Assembly: GCA_027493445.1 (NCBI GenBank)
Contig: JAOSKU010000001.1
Location: 124,001 to 188,000 of the forward strand
DNA length: 64,000 nt
Direction: 5' to 3'
DNA from: Thermoleophilia bacterium
GTDB lineage: Bacteria > Actinomycetota > Thermoleophilia > RBG-16-64-13
Below, piece by piece: positions 46,512 through 56,562 of this stretch; position 1 is the first letter of the stretch; each line of letters opens with the position of its first letter. The translations under genes and the position numbers were made by a program. The notes under the pieces were generated by a model, which made no database searches, had not been told where the DNA came from, and worked only from the letters and a program-made list of their open reading frames with translations.

Positions 46512-49112
46512 ATGGCACGCACCTACGACCCGGAGGCGATCGAGACCAAGTGGCAGGAGGTCTGGGACCGTGAACAGACCTTCGTGGTCGAGAACCCCAC
46601 CGCCGAGGTGCTGGTGGCCGGTAAGGGACCGGGGTCGACGTACCTGCTCGAGATGTTTCCCTATCCATCGGGCAGCGCTCACATGGGCCACGTCAAGAAC
46701 TACACCATGGGCGACGTGATCGCGCGCTTCCGCCGGCATCAGGGGCGGCGGGTGCTGCATCCCATGGGGTACGACGCCTTCGGGCTGAACTCCGAGAATG
46801 TCGCCATCCAAACCGGGGAGCATCCGGCCGCCTTCACCGAGAGGGCCATCGCCACCATCAACCGGCAGCTGCGCCGGCTGGGTGTCTCCATCGACTGGAG
46901 TCGAGAGCTGGCCACCTGTCGCCCGGACTACTATAAGTGGACCCAATGGCTCTTCATCCAGTTCTACAACAAAGGGTTGGCATTCAAGAAGGAGGCTCCG
47001 GTCAACTGGTGTCCTTCATGCCAGACTGTCCTGGCAAACGAGCAGGTGATCCAGGGGCACTGCGAACGCTGCGACACCTTGGTGGAGGCCAAGAAGCTGC
47101 GCCAGTGGTTCTTCCGCATCACCGACTACGCCGAGCGCTTGCTGCGCGATTTCGACAAGCTCCAGTCCTGGCCCGAACGCGTCATCACCATGCAGCGCAA
47201 CTGGATCGGGCGGTCGGAGGGGGCCGACGTGGTTTTCGCCATCGCTCCTCGGAGCGCCGCGGCGGAGACGTCCGCTGCCGAGGGGGACGCGCAGAGCGAC
47301 CCGGTGACCGGCGCGGAGATCACCGTCTTCACCACCCGGCCGGACACCCTCTTCGGGGCCACCTTCTTTATTCTGGCTCCGGAGCACCCTTTGGTCGAGG
47401 ACTTGGTGCGCGGCTCGGCCGAGGAGACCGACGTCATGCGCTACGTGGCCAAGGCGATGGCTACATCGGCCATTGAGCGGGCCAGCATCGAGAAGGAGAA
47501 GACCGGGGTCTTCACCGGTCGCTATGCGGTGAACCCGGTCAACCAGGCGCTCATCCCCATCTACGTGGCCGACTACGTGCTGATGGAGTACGGCACCGGG
47601 GCCATCATGGCCGTGCCCGGTCACGACGAACGCGACTACGCCTTTGCCCGCTCGTACGGACTGCCCGTCATCGAAGTCATCTCCAGCCCGGAAGAGCTCA
47701 AGGACGAGGAGGGCGGGCTGACGGCGGCCTACCCTGGCGATGGCCCGCTCGTGAACAGCGGACAATTCGATGGGCTGTCCAAAGCCGAGGGGATCCGCCG
47801 GGTCACCGAGTGGCTCAAAGAGCAGGGCAAGGCCGACTTCGCCGTCAACTACAAGCTGCGCGACTGGCTGCTCTCCCGGCAGCGCTACTGGGGCGCGCCC
47901 ATCCCCATCGTCTACTGCGACTCGTGCGGTGAGATGCCCGTGCCCGACGAGCAGCTGCCCGTGCTCCTGCCCGACATCACCGACTATGCGCCCAAAGGCA
48001 AGTCGCCGCTGGCGGCGGCCGAGCACTGGGTCAACACCACGTGCCCGCGATGCGGCGGCCCGGCCAAGCGCGAGACCGACACCATGGACACCTTCGTGGA
48101 CTCGTCCTGGTACTACATCCGCTACGCTTCCCCCTGGCGGGACGATGTGGCCTGGGACCGGGAGGCGGTGGACTACTGGCTGCCAGTCGACCAGTACATC
48201 GGGGGGGTTGAGCACGCCATCCTGCACCTGATGTACTCGCGCTTCTTCACCAAGGTGCTGTTCGACCTGGGGCTGGTGGGCTTCGAGGAACCGTTCACCA
48301 ACCTCTTCACCCAGGGGATGATCTACCACAAAGGCGCCAAGATGTCCAAGTCCAAGGGCAACGTGGTGAACCCGGACGAGCACGTAGCCCGGTACGGGGC
48401 TGACTCCCTGCGCAGCTACATCCTGTTCATGGGTCCGGGGGAGAGCGACGTCGAGTGGAACGACCAAGGCATCGAGGGCATCAACCGCTTTCTGAACCGC
48501 GTCTGGCGCCAGGCGACCGACGCCATCGAGGCGGGTTGGTTCGCGGAGGCTGGGGAGACGGCCGCGGCGTCGCTCGGACCGCTGCCTGACGAGCACGCTT
48601 TGAGCCCCGCGGCCCGCGCCCTTCTGGTGAAGACCAACCAGGTAATCGACAAGGTGACGGTCGACATCGAGCAGCGTTTCCATTTCAACACGGCGCTGGC
48701 GGCCATCATGGAGCTGAACAACGAGGTCACGGCCGCCCGGCAGGGCGGTCTTCAGACCACGGCCGCCGGCCGGCGGGTGCTGGCCGAGGCCGTGGAGATG
48801 ATGGTGCGCCTGCTCGAGCCCTTCGCCCCGCACATGGGCGCCGAGCTGTGGCAGATGATGGGCCGCGAGCGGGTCTGGGATGCTCCTTGGCCGGCGCCCG
48901 ATCCCCGGTTCCTGGAGCACGCCACGATCGAGCTGGCCGTCCAGGTCAACGGCAAGGTGCGCGATCGAGTGGTGGTGGACGCGTACGCCTCTCAGGCCGA
49001 AGTCATGGCCGCTGCCAAGGCTCTGCCCGGCGTGGCCAGGCACTTGGAGGGCAAACGCCTGATCAAGGAGATCGTGGTTCCGGGAAAGCTGGTCAACCTG
49101 GTGGTGCGCTGA
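46512..49112 (+). CDS. leuS: Leucyl-tRNA synthetase
   Basis: 866 residues, complete. ATG 46512 is preferred over GTG 46503 for spacing from aaagga. The HIGH motif is PYPSGSAHMGHVKNY; a zinc-binding knuckle is CPSCQ...CERC; the CP1 editing domain contains TTRPDTLFGATF and YGTGAIMAVPGHDERDY; the KMSKS loop is KMSKSKGN. The C-terminal anticodon-binding and LeuS-specific domains are present. It charges tRNA-Leu and edits norvaline or isoleucine errors. No frameshift despite its length. Confidence 0.98.
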   Translation: MARTYDPEAIETKWQEVWDREQTFVVENPTAEVLVAGKGPGSTYLLEMFPYPSGSAHMGHVKNYTMGDVIARFRRHQGRRVLHPMGYDAFGLNSENVAIQTGEHPAAFTERAIATINRQLRRLGVSIDWSRELATCRPDYYKWTQWLFIQFYNKGLAFKKEAPVNWCPSCQTVLANEQVIQGHCERCDTLVEAKKLRQWFFRITDYAERLLRDFDKLQSWPERVITMQRNWIGRSEGADVVFAIAPRSAAAETSAAEGDAQSDPVTGAEITVFTTRPDTLFGATFFILAPEHPLVEDLVRGSAEETDVMRYVAKAMATSAIERASIEKEKTGVFTGRYAVNPVNQALIPIYVADYVLMEYGTGAIMAVPGHDERDYAFARSYGLPVIEVISSPEELKDEEGGLTAAYPGDGPLVNSGQFDGLSKAEGIRRVTEWLKEQGKADFAVNYKLRDWLLSRQRYWGAPIPIVYCDSCGEMPVPDEQLPVLLPDITDYAPKGKSPLAAAEHWVNTTCPRCGGPAKRETDTMDTFVDSSWYYIRYASPWRDDVAWDREAVDYWLPVDQYIGGVEHAILHLMYSRFFTKVLFDLGLVGFEEPFTNLFTQGMIYHKGAKMSKSKGNVVNPDEHVARYGADSLRSYILFMGPGESDVEWNDQGIEGINRFLNRVWRQATDAIEAGWFAEAGETAAASLGPLPDEHALSPAARALLVKTNQVIDKVTVDIEQRFHFNTALAAIMELNNEVTAARQGGLQTTAAGRRVLAEAVEMMVRLLEPFAPHMGAELWQMMGRERVWDAPWPAPDPRFLEHATIELAVQVNGKVRDRVVVDAYASQAEVMAAAKALPGVARHLEGKRLIKEIVVPGKLVNLVVR

Positions 49113-49142
49113 GGGCCCGATGGGGGGCTTGACGCACCCGGG

Positions 49143-50504
49143 CTAGGCGGTGACCTCCCTGACGAAGTCCGCGAAGATCTCCAGGTGTTTGTCGATGTCC
49201 TCGTCGGTGTGCTGCACCGAGACGAGCCACTGTTCGTCGAGACCCGGTGGCAGGAAGATGCCGTGGGTCATCATGTAGATCCAGTGGGCGTAGGCCAGGT
49301 CGAAGTCGGTGTTCTTATAGTCCCTATAGTTGCGTACCCTATCGGGTGCGTAGGTCACGCAGCCCTTGGCTCCCAGGGCGACGGTGTGCGCGGGAAGCCC
49401 GGCCTGGTCGATGAGCGACTGGCAGCCGGCGATGAGCCGGTCGTTCTTGGACTTGGCCTGTGCCCAGGCCTCGGCGGTGCAGATCTGGGTGAGGACGGAC
49501 CTGGCGGCCGCCATGACCAGTGGGTTGCCGTTGAAGGTACCCTGTTGGGCAACGGCACCGTCGGCGATGAGCTGCATGATCTCCCGCCTACCGCCGAAAG
49601 CTCCCACCGGGACCCCGCCGCCGATGGACTTGGCCAGGCACACCAGGTCGGGCATGGCTCCGTACAGAGCCGAGGCGCCCTTGGGGTGAGCGGTGATGCC
49701 TGTCTTGACCTCGTCGAAGACCACCAGCGCCCCGTACCCGTGGGCGATCTCAACGGCGCCTGTCAGGTAGCCCTCGTCAGGCAGGACGATACCCATGTTC
49801 TCGGGTACCGGTTCCAGGATGAAGGCCGCGATCTCGTTGGGGTGGGCGGCAAAGGCGCGCTCCAGGGCGGTCAGGTCGTTGTAGGGGACGACCACCACTT
49901 CGTTCACCGTGCCGCCGGCGATGCCACCGTAGAAGGGCACGGAGTTCGGGGAGTCGGCCGGGCCCGCCTGATCGAGCGGAGGTTTGACCGAGACCATCAC
50001 CAGGTCGTGGTGCCCGTGGTAGCAGCCCTCCACTTTCACCACCATCTCGCGGCCCGTGGCGGCGCGAGCCAGGCGGAGGGCGTCCATGGTGGCCTCGGTG
50101 CCGGAGTTGGTGAAGCGCACCATGTCTAAGGGGAAGCGCCGGCAAAGTTCCTCCGCGACCTCGGTGTTGAGGGGAGAGGGGGTCACGAAGAGGGTGCCGT
50201 CGGGGGCCTGCGCTCGGAGAGCTTCGACCATGAGAGGATGGGAGTGGCCGGCGAGCAGTGAGCCGTAGCCCATGTTGTAGTCGGTGTACTCGTTACCGTC
50301 GACGTCCCACAGACGGCTGCCCTGGCCGCGGACCATCACCACCGGGTGGGGGTCGAAGAACTGGAAGTTGCTGGCTACTCCCAAGGGGAGCACCCTCTTG
50401 GCCCGGGCCGTGGCTCTCTGGCTACCCGGAGTCATGGCGGCGTAGCGGGCGATCTCGCGCTCCGTCACCGCCTTGGCTTGCGCGGTCAAGTCCGTGCCGA
50501 TCAC
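49143..50504 (-). CDS. Class III aminotransferase (HemL-like)
   Basis: 453 residues. GTG 50504 is chosen for aggagg 7 bases upstream. Fold-type I PLP enzyme: FTNSGTEATMDALRLARAATGR binds the phosphate, VVFDEVKTG carries the Asp-Glu over the ring, and CLAKSIGGGVPVGAFGG holds the PLP-binding Lys; TFNGNPLVMAA is the HemL-like motif. It resembles glutamate-1-semialdehyde aminomutase, but no haem-synthesis genes adjoin. Instead it overlaps an Lrp regulator by 4 bp and is near an amine oxidase and acetyl-CoA synthetase, which favours an amino-acid or omega-amino-acid transaminase. Confidence 0.88.
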   Translation of the reverse strand: MIGTDLTAQAKAVTEREIARYAAMTPGSQRATARAKRVLPLGVASNFQFFDPHPVVMVRGQGSRLWDVDGNEYTDYNMGYGSLLAGHSHPLMVEALRAQAPDGTLFVTPSPLNTEVAEELCRRFPLDMVRFTNSGTEATMDALRLARAATGREMVVKVEGCYHGHHDLVMVSVKPPLDQAGPADSPNSVPFYGGIAGGTVNEVVVVPYNDLTALERAFAAHPNEIAAFILEPVPENMGIVLPDEGYLTGAVEIAHGYGALVVFDEVKTGITAHPKGASALYGAMPDLVCLAKSIGGGVPVGAFGGRREIMQLIADGAVAQQGTFNGNPLVMAAARSVLTQICTAEAWAQAKSKNDRLIAGCQSLIDQAGLPAHTVALGAKGCVTYAPDRVRNYRDYKNTDFDLAYAHWIYMMTHGIFLPPGLDEQWLVSVQHTDEDIDKHLEIFADFVREVTA

Positions 50505-51019
50505 GCCGGTCCTCCTGTACTCGCTGTGCTGCGTCGTTTGCCATCGGCCGGCGGGAGCCCCTCGGGAACCTGCCACTGATGGACGTCCTTCACTTTCCAG
50601 GGCACGAGCATCGTGCTTGTGCGCGCCACCCCCGGTATGTTGCCCACCACCTCGCTGACGAAAGTATGGAGCTCTGAGTTGTCGCGAGCGTAGACTTGAA
50701 TGCTTAGATCTCGTTCGCCTGTGGAGTAGGCCACGTAGCTTACTTCGGGGAGCTGGGCCAGGCTCTGGGCTACGCTCCGCAGGCGGCCTGGCACGACCTC
50801 GATGAAGACGTCGGCCGTCACGGCGTAGCCGAGGGCCCGAGGGTTGACGATGGCGCTGATCTGCACGACGCCGTTGCTGACCAGCCGGTCGATGCGGTAG
50901 CGGACGGTCCTCTCCGAGACGTGGCCGATACGGCGGGCGATCTCGGCGCTGGCCATGCGGCCATCCTCGAGGAGGAGGGCTACGATGCGGCGGTCGATGT
51001 CGTCAAGGCGACGGGTCAC
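50501..51019 (-). CDS. Lrp/AsnC family transcriptional regulator
   Basis: 172 residues. Winged helix at the N-terminus (LDDIDRRIVALLLEDGRMASAEIARRIG, SERTVRYRIDRLVSNGVV) followed by the RAM/ACT-like ligand domain (ADVFIEVVPGRLRSVAQSLAQLPEVSYVAYSTGERDL). Members respond to amino acids and often control the adjacent gene. It overlaps the aminotransferase start (GTGA) and precedes it, so both are one operon, probably autoregulated from the 270-bp region upstream (51020-51289), which is shared with the divergent ferritin-like gene. Confidence 0.92.
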   Translation of the reverse strand: MTRRLDDIDRRIVALLLEDGRMASAEIARRIGHVSERTVRYRIDRLVSNGVVQISAIVNPRALGYAVTADVFIEVVPGRLRSVAQSLAQLPEVSYVAYSTGERDLSIQVYARDNSELHTFVSEVVGNIPGVARTSTMLVPWKVKDVHQWQVPEGLPPADGKRRSTASTGGPA

Positions 51020-51289
51020 GGTTCCTCCGGGGGCGAATCTAGCATCATTATAGTCCGATAGATGCCGAAAATGTCAAGCATCGGGATTATGGTAGCCGAT
51101 ACGGCAAGACCAGGCTACAAGAATCGTCATCGAGGCGGGCGGGATAGGCTGTGAGGCGGTGACCGTGGCCACCCGTGGCGCGGCGCTGCTGTGGTTGGCT
51201 GTTTGAAAAGCGGCTTGGGTTGGGCAGGCAACTTCGGCGGGGCATTCCGCGCCTCGATGTGACGGGAGAGCTAGGCTTGAGGAGGACGT

Positions 51290-51712
51290 GTGGCCATCAC
51301 TAGGGAAGAGCTCATCGACTTGCTGAACAAGGACCTCGAATGGGAGTTCGCCGCGCTGATCCAGTACGTGCAGCACGCGGCCGCCCTCACCGGGGCCGCT
51401 TACGGCGACATACAGAAGGAGCTCCTCATCCATGCGAACGAGGAGCACATCCATGCCGTTTCCCTAGCCGAGCAGATCGACTTTCTGGGAGGCGTACCCA
51501 CCGTCGACGTCGAGAGGCGTCTGATCTCTCCCGATCCGACCGTCATGCTGGAGCAGGATCTGGGCGGCGAGCAGGACGCCATCGATCGCTACAAGGCCCG
51601 AATCCGGCAGGCGGAGGAGCTGCAAGAATACGGATTGCGCCGGGCCCTGGAAGACATCCTCATCGTCGAAGAGGAGCACAAGCGGGACCTCCTTGCGGCT
51701 CTGGGTAGGTAG
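51290..51712 (+). CDS. Ferritin-like diiron protein (bacterioferritin-related)
   Basis: 140 residues from GTG 51290 with aggagg just before. A four-helix bundle carries the diiron ligands: EWEFAALIQYVQH (Glu), HANEEHIHA (Glu, His), GGEQDAIDRY (Glu) and IVEEEHKRDLL (Glu, His). Shorter than Bfr and without the haem-binding Met. It would store or detoxify iron or peroxide, useful in a cell rich in iron-sulfur and haem proteins. Confidence 0.88.
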   Translation: MAITREELIDLLNKDLEWEFAALIQYVQHAAALTGAAYGDIQKELLIHANEEHIHAVSLAEQIDFLGGVPTVDVERRLISPDPTVMLEQDLGGEQDAIDRYKARIRQAEELQEYGLRRALEDILIVEEEHKRDLLAALGR

Positions 51713-51743
51713 GCCCTCGGGGGTCGACGCCGGAAAGGTCACG

Positions 51744-51776
51744 AGGCCCCGGGGGAGCGGCTCCCTCCGGGCCTCG
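51744..51776. terminator. Bidirectional terminator hairpin
   Basis: gaggcccc-gggggag, loop cgg, ctccctc-cgggcctc, between the convergent ferritin-like and ferredoxin-like genes. Long GC stem with one small asymmetry and no T tract. Confidence 0.5.
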
Positions 51777-51805
51777 CCCATCGCCTTGCCGTTCTCGGTG
51801 ACCTG

Positions 51806-52118
51806 TCAGGCGACCCGGCGCTCCCGCGGCTTCACCGCCCCGTGCGGGCAGTACTGGGCGCAGAGCAAGCAGCCTGTGCACTTGTTCTCGTCGATCTTCC
51901 AGCCGGTCGCGGCCTGATCTCTGAATCCAAAGAGGGCTAGGCGGGAATGTCGCTGGCCGGGCTGCTCAGCATCATTCTCTCGGACCACTGCTCGTTTCGG
52001 GCAGACGCGGCTCACCGGGCAGCCCGGCGACCGGTCGCAGCGACCCCTGGTCGATGTGGGCGACGGGCCGAGCGCCCGCCGCCTGTGACCGGCGCGTCTC
52101 ATCCTCGTGCGCGGCCAT
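51806..52118 (-). CDS. Ferredoxin-like 4Fe-4S protein, frameshifted
   Basis: About 103 residues after removing one base. From ATG 52118 (gaggagATG) reads MAAHEDETRR...VAHIDQG, then shifts at C4 52044-52047 to CDRSPGCPVSRVCPKRAV and later IDENKCTGCLLCAQYCPHGAV. The C-terminal motif CTGCLLCAQYC...CP is canonical. The first motif has irregular spacing and three Cys, perhaps completed by another residue. A small cytoplasmic electron carrier. It lies 97 bp from a CsoR-like palindrome on its upstream side. Confidence 0.65.
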
Positions 52119-52214
52119 CTCCTCACCCTCGGGACCCGGTCCCATGCGCTAACCTCCGTGACCATGTCCGGTCGAGCCGGACTCTCGTTCCTGCAAGCGC
52201 CCTCGAAATGGACG

Positions 52215-52232
52215 TATACCCCTCAGGGTATA
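52215..52232. promoter_or_regulatory. CsoR/CstR-like operator palindrome, second copy
   Basis: TATACCC-N4-GGGTATA: perfect 7-bp arms with the same 4-base gap as the site at 23443-23460. Located upstream of the minus-strand ferredoxin-like gene. The 52119-52355 interval has no gene. Confidence 0.5.
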
Positions 52233-52355
52233 TGTGACCGAGTGTACACGCCGGGCGGCCTTGACGCAAGGGCGCGGGACAGTCTGGGATCCGGGCCAGT
52301 GCCTCGCCCTCCCGGCTCGGACCCTGGCTGCCACGACGGGCTGCGGCGCTCTACG

Positions 52356-53674
52356 TCAGCGTGCGAGATCGAGCACCCGAAACCACGCCCCTGCGAGGGG
52401 CAGGAACCACGGCCGGCCTCGGTAGGCCGGGTTCGAGGGAAAGGGGAGCGTGAGGAAGGGCGAGTCCTCGGGTAGACCGGCGATCAGGCGGGCCACGGAG
52501 CCGCCAAGCAGGGTACCCAGGGCCACTCCGTGCCCGCAGTAGCCCAGCGCGTAATGGATGCCGTCGTGCACGCCCAGTTGAGGCTCCAGGTCGAACGTAA
52601 AGCCCACCCGGCCACCCCAGATGTGCTCGATGCGCGCCTGGGCCAGCTCTGGGAAGACCGCCAGCATGCCCTGCCGCAGGATGCGCGAGGTCGTCTCCAG
52701 TGAGGTCGGCGTGAAGGTGGCCCGGCCTCCGAAGAGGATGCGGTTGTCGGGCGAACGGCGGAAGTAGAAGAGCATGTTCTTCGTGTCGAAGACCATTCGC
52801 CCTCTGGGGATGAGCCTGGTGGCCAGGGCGGCATCCAGCCGTTCGGTGGCGAGGATGTGGCTACCGATGGGCACGATGCGGCGGCGGAGCCAGGGATCCA
52901 GGCCCGGAGCATGGTAGCCGGTATACCCGTTTGAAGCCACCAGCACGGCCCCGGAGCGCAGGGCACCCTGGCTAGTGTGCACCGAGAACTCGGGGCCGGA
53001 GCGCTGCAAGTCGAGGACGGTGGTCCTTTCAAACAGTAGGGCCCCACGGCGCGCGGCGGCCGCAGCAAGCCCGGCCGTGTAGCGGGCCGGATCGAGGCCG
53101 GCGCTGTGCTCGTCGACCAGGCCGCCGTGGTAGTAGCTGGTGCGCAACTCATCGGCCAGGTCGGCGGGGGAACGAGGCGGGTCTCGTAGCCGAGCTCCAC
53201 CCGCAGCGTCTCGGCTTTTCGTTTCAACATCTCGTAGTGGGCCGGCTTGAAGGCTGCGGTCAGGTGGCCGTGTCGTTGGAAGTCGCAGTCGATGCGCTCC
53301 TCGACCACCAACTGCTCGATGGCGTCGACCGACTCTACCGAGGCGCGGAATAGGCGGTGGGCCGTCTCCCGGCCGTAGCGGGCGATCATATCGGCAAGTC
53401 CCCGCTTGAGGCCGGTGAGAGCCATACCGGCGTTGCGGCTGCTGGCGCCCCATCCCAGAGTCTCGGCCTCGAAAAGCGCCACCGTAACGCCCTGCAGGCG
53501 CAAGGCTCGGGCAGCTACCAGGCCGGTGATACCGCCACCCACTATGACGCAGTCGACGGTGCGGGGGAGGTTCGCCCCCGTCACGGGCGGTGGGCCGGTC
53601 TCGGCCTGCGAGGCCGGCCCACCGCCTGGGCGCCGCAGGCGCCATTGCCAGAAGTTGCTGTCCTTCAAGTGCAT
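52356..53674 (-). CDS. FAD-dependent amine/amino-acid oxidase (DadA/PuuB family), frameshifted
   Basis: 439 residues after adding one base. ATG 53674 has taggagg 6 bases upstream. CVIVGGGITGLVAARALRLQG is the dinucleotide-binding motif and WGASSRNAGM the family FAD loop. Reading breaks at G5 53166-53170 (VPP|ADLADEL) and continues with VDEHSAGLDPARYTAGLA, VLVASNGYTGYHAPG and ALGYCGHGVALGTLLGG. It oxidises an amine, D-amino acid or gamma-glutamylputrescine-like substrate. Its position near an aminotransferase and acs suggests amine or amino-acid catabolism. Frameshift very likely an artefact. Confidence 0.85.
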
Positions 53675-53763
53675 CGTCCTCCTACGCACTGGTCAGCCCC
53701 CCCGGTTGGCCAACGCTTCGCGCGGTGGGTGGAGGCCCGCACTCCGCGCCCCCCCACCAGGGT

Positions 53764-55725
53764 CTACCGAGCCCGGTTCTCCACCAAGTGCTCCACCACC
53801 GTGGGGTCGGCCAGGGTGGAGGTGTCGCCCAGGTCGCCCAGCTCGTTGGCGGCGATCTTCTTGAGGATGCGGCGCATGATCTTGCCGCTTCTGGTCTTGG
53901 GCAGGCCCGGAGCCCACTGGATGCGGTCGGGGGTGGCGATGGGGCCGATCTGCGTGCGCACGTGAGCCCGCAGCTCCCTCTCAAGCTCGGCGGAGGGCTC
54001 GATGCCCACGTTCAAGGTGACGTAGGCGTAGATGCCCTGGCCCTTGATCTCATGGGGCATGCCCACCACGGCCGCCTCGGCCACGGCCTGGTGGCTCACC
54101 AGAGCCGACTCCACCTCGGCCGTGCCTAAGCGGTGGCCGGAGACGTTGATGACGTCGTCCACCCGGCCGGTGATCCAGTAGTAGCCGTCCTCGTCCCGGC
54201 GGCAGCCGTCCCCGGTGAAGTAGAGGCCCGGGTACTGCGTGAAGTAGGTGGCAAAGAAGCGGTCCGGGTCGCCGTAGACGGCCCGCATCTGCCCGGGCCA
54301 GGGCCGGCGCAGGCAGAGGTTGCCCACCCCCGGACCCACCACCTCTTGGCCGTCGGCGTCCAGGAGCACGGGCTCCACCCCGAAGAAGGGCAGGCTGGCC
54401 GAGCCGGGCTTGATCTTCATGGCCCCGGGCAAAGGGGGTGATGAGGATGCCCCCGGTCTCGGTCTGCCACCAGGTGTCCACGATGGGGCAGCGGCCCCCG
54501 CCCACCACGCTAAAGTACCAGAGCCACACCTCGGGGTTGATGGGCTCGCCCACCGTGCCTAGGAGGCGCAGGGAGGAGAGGTCGTGTCTTCTGACCCAGT
54601 GGTCGCCCTCGCGGGCGATGGCTCTTAAGGCGGTGGGGGCGGTGTAGAAGGTGTTCACCTGGTACTTCTCTACCACCTCCCAGAAGCGGTCACAAGCCGG
54701 GTAGCTCGGCACCCCTTCAAACAGGACCGAGGTGGCCCCGTTGGCCAGGGGGCCGTAGACGATGTAGCTGTGCCCGGTCACCCAGCCGATATCGGCCGTG
54801 CACCAGAAGACGTCCTCGGGGTGGTAGTCGAAGATCAGCTGGTGGGTGTAGCTCACGTAGACGGCGTAGCCGGCGGTGGTGTGCATAACCCCCTTGGGCT
54901 TGCCGGTGGAGCCCGAGGTGTAGAGGATGAAGAGCGGGTCTTCGGCCTCCATCTCGGCGCAGGGCGAATCGGTGCTGATGTCGCAGGCGGCCATCTCCTC
55001 GTGGTACCAGCAGTCCCGGTCCGCCACCCAGCCTATGTCCCTAAGGCCGCTGTGGTTGACCACGATCGCGCAGGTCACGCTGGGGCAGGCCGAAAGGGCC
55101 TCATCGGCGGCCGCCTTTAGGGGCACGGTCTTTCCCCCCGCCGGCCGCCGTCGGCCGTGACGAGGAGGCTCGATTCGCAGTCTAAGATGCGGTCGCGCAA
55201 AGAGTCGGCCGAAAAGCCACCGAAGACCACGCTGTGGATGGCCCCCAGGCGGGCGCAGGCCAGCATGGCGATGGGCAGCTCCGGGATCATGGGCAGGTAG
55301 ATGGTGACCCGGTCACCCTTGCGGACGCCCTTCTTGCGCAGCACGTTGGCGAAGCGGGCCACCTCCTCATAGAGCTGGCGGTAGGTGATGGTGCGGCTCT
55401 CCCCGGGGGAGTCGCCCTCCCAATAGTCGGCCACCTTGTCGGCCACCTCGGTCCCCAGGTGGCGGTCTAAGCAGTTGTAGGCGAGGTTGAGGCGGCCGCC
55501 CTCGAACCAGCCGATCTTGGCCCGGGCGAAGTCGTGGTTCTGGACCGTGTGCCACTTCTTAGACCAGGTGATGCGTTCGGCCACCTCACTCCAGAAGGCA
55601 TCGGGGTCCTCTAGGGAGCGGCGGTACATCTCCTGGTACTGCTCCATGCTCGCGACGTAGGCCCGCTTCTGGAAATCGGGGGGGACGTCGAAGGTCTTAC
55701 CTTCGAGTACACTGTCATTCGCCAC
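53764..55725 (-). CDS. acs: Acetyl-CoA synthetase, two frameshifts
   Basis: 653 residues after two one-base corrections: the C6 run 55134-55139 (one short) and AAA 54431-54433 (one extra). GTG 55725 has ggagg upstream. Signatures in order: [25 protein letters not shown] (phosphate loop), [21 protein letters not shown] segment, [59 protein letters not shown] (hinge; quoted in part as [17 protein letters not shown]) and [11 protein letters not shown] with the acetylatable Lys. It converts acetate, ATP and CoA to acetyl-CoA in the cytoplasm. Confidence 0.93.
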
Positions 55726-55877
55726 TTTGACCTCCGCGATCTATTGGCCGTTTCGTTTCCCGGGCGCCATGTCTGCCATGGCGGGCAAGGCTGAGGTCAC
55801 CATACTAGGGACCCCTCCGCAAGGCAACGAGGAGGAGGCATTGGGCGCGCGCCAGGCCCGTGCGAGGCGAATGGGCG

Positions 55878-56305
55878 TCAGTCCTCGTGGTCCGGCCTGC
55901 TGCGCTGCTGCTTCACCATGCCGCGCCGGCGCTTGCCCTCCAAGCGCCTGCTTTCGGCGGCCTTGCTCGGACGGGTGGGACGCCTGGGCTTGCGCTCGGT
56001 GAGGGCCCGAGCCAGGAGGACGGCCAGCCGCGCCAGGGCTTCTTGGCGGTTGCGCCACTGCGAACGGTGCTTCTGAGCCGTCACCCGGAGCACGCCTTCC
56101 CTGGTCAGGCGTCCCCCAGGCGCTCCAGCAGCCGAGCCCGGACGTCGTCTGGCAGCGAGGGTGACGAGGCCACGTCAAAGCGCGCCTCGACCCGGGTGTC
56201 GACCTTGTTGACGTGCTGGCCGCCCGGGCCGCTCGACCGGGAGGCCACGAGCTCTATCTCGTCGAGGGGGATGTCGAGCCCGGGGCGGATCCTCAGCCGG
56301 TCCAC
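55878..56305 (-). CDS. arfB: Peptidyl-tRNA hydrolase ArfB (YaeJ/ICT1 family), frameshifted
   Basis: 142 residues after adding one base in C5 56113-56117. GTG 56305 gives DRLRIRPGLDIPLDEIELVA, the usual start. SSGPGGQHVNKVDTRVE holds the catalytic GGQ. LLERLG joins RLTREGVLRVTAQKHRSQWRNRQEAL, and the basic tail (RKPRRPTRPSKAAESRRLEGKRRRG) inserts into the empty mRNA channel of stalled ribosomes. It rescues non-stop ribosomes. The start overlaps the end of the small Cys-containing frame upstream. Confidence 0.9.
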
Positions 56306-56562
56306 TCGGTACCTTTCTCGAGGGACGCGCAAAGGGGGCAGCGTGCTCGTTCCTGGTCTTCGGTACGCTGGCGCCCGGCCCAGCGATACTTGCGCTGTCA
56401 CCATCCGGAAAGCCTCCCGCGCAGGGCCAGCACGTCGATGCGGCGCCGGGAAGCCGGTATTGCGCACCCCGCGGGGCAGTCGGCTCGGTCGTGGAAGACC
56501 GCGGGCCCGTCGGCGTCGTAGAAGGGGGCCGTGTTCGAGTCTGTGTGAGGGCCGGTCGTCAT
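56293..56562 (-). pseudogene. Small Cys-rich frame with an internal TGA
   Basis: From ATG 56562: MTTGPHTDSNTAPFYDADG, VFHDRADCPAGCAIPASRRR to SGW, TGA at 56398-56400, then in the same frame QRKYRWAGRQRTEDQERARCPLCASLEKGTEWTG to the stop at 56293, which overlaps arfB. CPAGC and CPLC could be paired zinc ligands. Either the first 54 residues are a short protein, or the TGA is an error, a mutation or read-through. No RNA element for selenocysteine was identified. Confidence 0.4.

Noticed and set aside
49143..50504. hemL, glutamate-1-semialdehyde aminomutase for haem synthesis
   Set aside because: Similarity is at class III level; the neighbours are an Lrp regulator and catabolic genes, with no other haem-synthesis genes in the window.
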